The notes under the pieces: generated by a model | Told to the model about the DNA's origin: nothing | What the model saw: only the letters and a program-made list of their open reading frames with translations | Database searches by the model: none | Shown here: one piece after another, positions 58,980-64,000 of the stretch | Layout: every line of letters starts with the position of its first letter | Position numbering within the stretch: position 1 is the first letter of the stretch | Translations under genes and position numbers: made by a program | Source: Termitomyces sp. T153 | Lineage: Eukaryota; Basidiomycota; Agaricomycetes; Agaricales; Lyophyllaceae | Length of the DNA stretch: 64,000 nt | Reading direction: 5' to 3' | Assembly (NCBI GenBank): GCA_018296165.2 | Contig: JACKQL020000069.1 | Location: 1 to 64,000 of the forward strand

Positions 58980-61900
58980 ATGGCCAATGCACAAGCAGGC
59001 TCCAGTCAGCGCGTCCTCGTCTCTCTCGCGGCTGCACCACACATCGAGTCCTCCGTAAAATGGAATCAAGTTCAGTCCGCGCTTCGTGCACAGCTTCCAT
59101 TACGCAACATTCACTGGAAATCTGCCTCGCACACATCAATACGCACAATTCAAGAGTTGGATGTGGATCTCGTGCCTCTTGATTCTCCACGCGAAGAACA
59201 CTCTCAGATACCTGTCACTGTACTCGAGAAACCACTGCTCAATATCTATATTGTTGTATGTCAGGTCCGTAGCAGAAGTATATACCGCGTCAAACGTCAT
59301 CTCATACCCCCTCACTTTATAGAATACAGATCTTGAGGGGTACAAGAACACTATAAGGAAACAGATCAAGGATTGGCACTCTTCCGTGACTACACGCAAG
59401 AACCAAGAATGGCTCATCGTACATATTATACGGCCAGAAACGCGAACTCAGACCGCGAACTTCTTCCAGCTGAAGGGCTCAGTCCTAGAGAAGATAAGAA
59501 GTGACTTCAACACCGATAAAAGAGAGAGGTAGGTAGAACTGTCTCAAATTGGATCTGTCTGACTGTAGCTTCAAGTAGATGTGTGCAAGTGGCGTGGTCG
59601 CCAGAAACCGACGCTCCTGCAGTGTGGGCAGAACTTATCAACAAAATCAAGGATGGAGTTTTTACTGCGTTTGAACTCGCGGTAGCACAAAGAGAAGAAG
59701 AGGTCAAACGGTCAGAGAGCCAACGACAGATGCCTGGATGGAATTTCTGCACATTCTTCATCCTCAAGGTCGGAATCTTCCCTCGCATACCCAAAAGCAT
59801 TACTCAACTTGACATAGGAAAGCCTCTCGAGCTCTTACGAAGGCGTAAATCTCTTTGAAGATGCATATGGGCAGTATGAAGAGCTCGAAGCCTCATTCTA
59901 CCATTTGAAGGAAGAGAACCTCTCCTGGTTTGGAACGCTCATCACACCCGTTAGCGGGGATGACTCTGCTCCTCTACTCTCAATGAAACGGAAAGCGTAC
60001 CGTGATTTTATACTAGCCAATACAATCTCCGTCTTTGACTTCCGGATCTATCTTCTATCTCGGCAGTGCGAACTATTAGCACAACGCGGTCGCCTAAATG
60101 AGATCAGCAAGAAGGTTGCTGCATTTCTTGGTGGTTTTGGCCGACGTCTGCGAGACATCGAGGTAGGCAATAGCTAACGTGCGTCTCTTTTTTTGATTAA
60201 CAAACTTTCAGGACACATTACCGCCATTCTTCATCGAATCGTGGATATATTCATCTGCGCTTAGCGCTGTAGAATATTGTGATAACTGGGCCTCGAGATT
60301 TTCCATCACTGGTACTCAACTAAACTCTTTCAATGCGGCAAAGGGCGAACTTCTCGATCTAGCTCGAACACAGGTACATCAGAAGCTAGTTCCGCCACAA
60401 CACAAACCTCTGATTTGTTTTTCACTCAGCTCGACATAATTGGTGTTACCGTTGGCCACCTCCCGCAGAAGTCCCCATTCTCGTCATCTTGTAGATCACC
60501 TGGACAGCGAATGAAGACCACTTCAACACTAAGCATCAGCAACAGTGACATTCTCAAGGCTATCAGCGATGATGAGGCTTTCTATAAGCTTTACGTGGAC
60601 GTCACGAATCGTGCAATAGAGCTGTATACTAGCACCGGCCGACGAAAATTTGCTTTGCGACTACATGGCAGCCTTGCAGCCCTTGACCTGTAAGTCCACT
60701 CATCAAGTATGCTGGATTTCATCTCACATGTGGTCCAGTCATCGTGGAGAATATCAGAATGCGCTCTCGATATTTATGTCACTTCCTGCTCACTATGCAC
60801 CCCACATGTGGTCATCTCTTGAGGCTTTCATGTTATCAAGAGCCCTTGATACGCACACCGACTATCAACAAGAAAAGGATACAGAATGGATCCACATTCT
60901 TCTTTCGTTCCTCAAATCCTATGTCGACAATCTGGGTGCAGAATTGTTGATGCACGAAAAAGATCAAGTAGAATACATCACCAGGCTTGTAGAAAATCTT
61001 CATCAGGCTGCTGCGAAGCTCGACTCAGGTACACTTGTCATCAGACAAATTGAGATCATGATGACATATAGTGTTCTTCGTAGATTTGACACATCCGAAT
61101 CATCCTGCCGTAACGCTGAAAGTGTCTCCAAATGCTCGAATAGCGGAGACGAAGGACGGCTGTTTCCTGGACGTGACGACACAAAACCATCTACCCTGTG
61201 TAAGGTAACTTCTAAGCAGTAATTTAACATCGCTGACTGTGGAAGGCAACGTAGGTCCTTCCAGCAGACGCAATTAACGTTGTCCTTGCAGGTAGAGATT
61301 CAGAACGATGTACATTCTCTGCACCCGTTACAGGGTTACCACCGGGAAAGACAACGCTTACCCTTTTTTGTCCCGTAAGTTGTCCCGGCTTCGTCCACTA
61401 CGATTCTTTGATGTTTTGCTCCAGGCCGCGGCAGCAGGAACCTACCTACTTGACTCTAGTGAGCTGCGTGTGGCAAAGCTATGCCTCCAATGGCAGCATA
61501 GGAAACCTCCTAAAGCATTCTCAACGCGAAAAGAAACGCCTGTTCTTGTATACGTACCAAAAGATCTACTTGCATTGGATGTGAACGTCAGTCAACCTGA
61601 TAAAAGTAACATTTTCTTCTTTTTCATCTTGTGATTTTTTGATCGTAACACCCCTGGTGCAGTTGAACTTGGTGAACCTCCAACGCTTCTTGTCACTGTA
61701 TCCACCGGCCGCAATCATACAAAGAAAGCCATTGTCAAGCTTGCTTCGTCTGGTGTGACCTTCCGGCCAATGGATGCGTACTACAGCGGAGGTGTGGAAC
61801 CTTTGCTTGAGCGTTGGTCTATCAAGTTGACAGTGTGGCCGTAGAGAAGAGATCTGAGCAGCTACAGGTCGTCGATAACTCCATCATCCTCGAGGACATT

Positions 61901-63544
61901 CCCGCACACTCGACCATTTCATTCATGATACCTCACTCCGACACTTCAGCTTTCCAGGCGATGGTACAAATTTTTGACTTGCTTGATATCATATGCTGCT
62001 GACCGAGACAACAGAAAATTACCTCGGAGGTTGAGTATATGACTGTACCCGAGCCATCACTCTCTCGGACAATACGGATGACTCAGGTCATTCTGACTAC
62101 CCTTCCAATATCCGTCAACGTTGAAGATTTCTTTCGTGGCTCTCGGTATGGAATTGACATGACTTCTGCACCTCCAGTCTCAATACGGTTCTTTTCAGGC
62201 TCTTTTCCAAATTTACGATATCAACAACAAGTCACCAACATGTACGGATATGTGCTGCTAAACTGATGACTCAGAAAGACGGACTCGATGGAGTCAAGAT
62301 CTCGTCGACCGCGACCAAGAATCGCTCAGTGGTGGTACAGTATTCCTAACTTGTTTGGAAGGATCTCGGTGACCTTCGGGTTCTATTCAGACTGTCACTC
62401 CTGCTCAACCGGTTAACTTCTTGTTCCACATCGATTCCGCTCATGGCCCGGGTCTGTCAAATTCCAAATTGGCTTGACTCTGACTAACTTTTCCCCCAGT
62501 TCACGAATCGTTAATCCTACGAATACGATATCGCATGTTACGGGAAGGTACAGCATCTTTCCCGCTGGAGTCTGTCGGGCTACTCATTTTTCATAGAGGT
62601 CGAGGCTGTAGTGAACCAAACTGTCGCAAAAGTGGTCGTAGAATCGCCCACCCCTCATCAGCACCGCGCAGCTCTCATAAATCAGCTTGTCGAGGCATTG
62701 GAAGGCGATGCTGGATGGGTCGGCCTGTATGGGATAACAGGGGAACTCAAGGTCCCTGATACTCCCAAGGACGCAGCGAACAAAGAGACTGCCGAGTTGC
62801 TCAAAAAGGCGAAGGAGGTTCGATCCTCCGCAAATACCTTTACGCATTGATGTGACACTTCGATCTAGCTTCTCAAAGACCATAGACACCCTTGTCCGCC
62901 TGAAGGGAAGTGGAGGGAGATCACAATACCAGTCGATGTGCCACATATGAACGTATGGTTAAATTTGATAACTTATCTTACCTTTCGTGTTAATTCCATT
63001 ATCATCCAGATCGTGGCTTCTGTTAGCCTCCAAATTCTATCGACACCGTTCAGCGACTCGTCTGTAAAGACAGGCTCGTTACCTCCTCTATATGCGGGGC
63101 AACCGATGTCTGCGACCATTTCAATCCGTACGTCCTTCCACTGGGGCTCCGGCGCGGGGAACAAGGAACATCGATACATGCTGAGATACGACGTGGAGGA
63201 GATGGTACGCGACTGGCTCGTGAGTGGACCAAAACGCGGGGACTTTACTGCTGCAGTAAGTTGTCTCGTCACAATTCATGGTGCTGAACGATCATATTTG
63301 CCTTTTGAAACAGGATGGGGAGACGAAGGTAGTGCCTATAACACTCATCGCGCTTCATCATGGGGAGTTGGCGTTGCCTAAGGTGTCAGTTACAGCGCTG
63401 CCATTGGCAGGCGAGTTGACGATGGGTTCGATGGCGATACCTAGTATAGAGACGTTTCAGATCTATGGAGCTGAGACGGTGCTGGTTCTTCCTCGGGGTG
63501 GTAGGAGCACATTTGTCCTCAACATGGGCTCCAATTGCAATTAG
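58980..63544 (+). CDS. TRS130: TRAPP-II complex subunit (TRAPPC10 family)
   Basis: The start at 58980 reads MANAQAGSSQRVLVSLAAAP. Conserved parts are YKNTIRKQIKDWHSSVTTRK, EWLIVHIIRPETRTQTANFF, CVQVAWSPETDAPAVWAELI with NKIKDGVFTAFELAVAQREE, SYEGVNLFEDAYGQYEELEA, MKRKAYRDFILANTISVFDF and RIYLLSRQCELLAQRGRLNE. A mid region reads HPAVTLKVSPNARIAETKDG after a GTACAC...CGTAG intron, and the C-terminal beta region has SVNVEDFFRGSR. Apparent breaks near 61030-61090, 61210-61250 and 61790-61820 resolve as short introns, so the gene is intact with about 20 exons, ending at TAG 63542-63544. Trs130 makes TRAPP-II an exchange factor for Ypt31/32 (Rab11) at the late Golgi and endosomes. Confidence 0.92.
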
Positions 63545-63711
63545 TTTACCTGTGTATGTTGTTCTCTAGACTTTTGGGCAGTAGTGAGCAGAGGTTTTTT
63601 TTTCCGTGGAGCAGAGTAATGATCGAGTTGCCAAACGATAGAAGGTATCGTTGAAAGTTAGAACAGTCTTCATGGACAATCGTGTGGTGAAGCTTGAATG
63701 GAAGTAAAAAG

Positions 63712-63801
63712 CGTCACCTGAGCGATTCGAACACTCGCGCACAAAGTGCAACCGCTTGAATGTATAGCAGGCGATCCCGTTAACCACTCCGGCAAAGTGA
63801 C
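63712..63801 (-). tRNA. tRNA-Ser (anticodon GCT) with an 8-nt intron
   Basis: On the minus strand from 63801: acceptor GTCACTT pairs with AGGTGAC (one T.G), followed by discriminator G at 63712. D arm CCG-GAGTGGTTAA-CGG, anticodon stem ATCGC/GCGGT with loop CTGCTA...A, so anticodon GCT. An intron TACATTCA follows position 37. A long variable arm GCAC-TTT-GTGC marks a class II tRNA, and the T arm is GAGTG-TTCGAAT-CGCTC. CCA is not encoded, as usual in eukaryotes. The mature length is 82 nt. It reads codons AGC and AGU. Confidence 0.94.
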
Positions 63802-64000
63802 TGTGACGACCAATTTGAATGATCTCCTCAGGAATGCGATGTGTCAAGGCGGAAAGTCGAAACTAATGGACAACTTCATACTTTAAGTGCCTCATTCGAG
63901 ACGTTCCTTTATGAGTTGTTCATCTTATTGTAACTACGGCTGTTTTCACCTTCACTATGCTTCACTCGATTTATTTGCTCAAAGCAAAGTCGAATGACCA
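63802..64000. other. Window end, no feature recognised
   Basis: Upstream flank of the tRNA gene; no gene seen before the window ends. Confidence 0.4.

Noticed and set aside
61020..61830. Suspected frameshifts in TRS130
   Set aside because: Each frame change coincides with GT...AG introns of 40-60 nt that rejoin conserved sequence.

Overview
The window looks like nuclear DNA of an Agaricomycete (mushroom-forming basidiomycete). Genes are dense, lie on both strands, and carry many short introns (about 45-65 nt, GT-AG with CTAAC/CTGAC-type branch points). Several families are typical of this group: a FunK1 protein kinase, a DUF6593 protein, F-box-like proteins, unnamed multi-pass membrane proteins, and Helitrons with PIF1-type helicases. 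All assignments come from reading translations and splice signals by eye; no database search was possible.

Layout. (1) 1-6438 is transposon territory. It holds the 3' part of a Helitron whose coding frame is broken by stops, followed by duplicated 3' intron-bearing tails, a 59-bp minisatellite and a terminal hairpin. A second copy of the tail, minisatellite and hairpin follows, and it is interrupted by a solo LTR (4134-5296, TSD TAATG). (2) 6645-17334: a senescence/spartin-like protein, an F-box-like protein, a tandem pair of multi-pass membrane proteins (one with an early stop), a cytochrome P450 remnant and a DUF6593 gene. (3) 17619-28380 is a housekeeping block: NSE4 (Smc5-6 kleisin), HAT1 (type B histone acetyltransferase), MIP1 (mitochondrial DNA polymerase gamma), and divergently a succinyl-CoA:3-ketoacid CoA transferase. 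(4) 29482-44092: an unrecognised protein, a FunK1 kinase, a Ser/Thr kinase with a long Pro-rich tail, a GH88 glycoside hydrolase with unusual splice sites, NTF2, and a conserved protein of unknown function. (5) 44093-53879 is gene-poor. From about 47000 it is AT-rich and CpG-poor, and it contains a second solo LTR of the same family (48897-50103, TSD GAAAA) and a probable LTR with a polypurine tract. (6) 53880-63544 is a second compact housekeeping block: a linker-histone-fold protein, a 2OG-Fe(II) dioxygenase, the RNA helicase RRP3/DDX47, and TRAPP-II subunit TRS130. A tRNA-Ser(GCT) gene with an 8-nt intron lies at 63712-63801.

How it fits together. The housekeeping genes serve chromatin and genome maintenance (NSE4, HAT1, linker-histone-like), mitochondria (MIP1 and SCOT, head to head), transport (NTF2, TRS130) and ribosome biogenesis (RRP3). 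The two repeat zones show the same mutation signature, loss of CpG to TpG/CpA, which fits cytosine-methylation decay of silenced elements. I did not find a convincing new multi-gene system. The most unusual structures are the Helitron tail/minisatellite/hairpin cassettes at 2455-6438 and the duplicated membrane-protein locus at 10383-14352.
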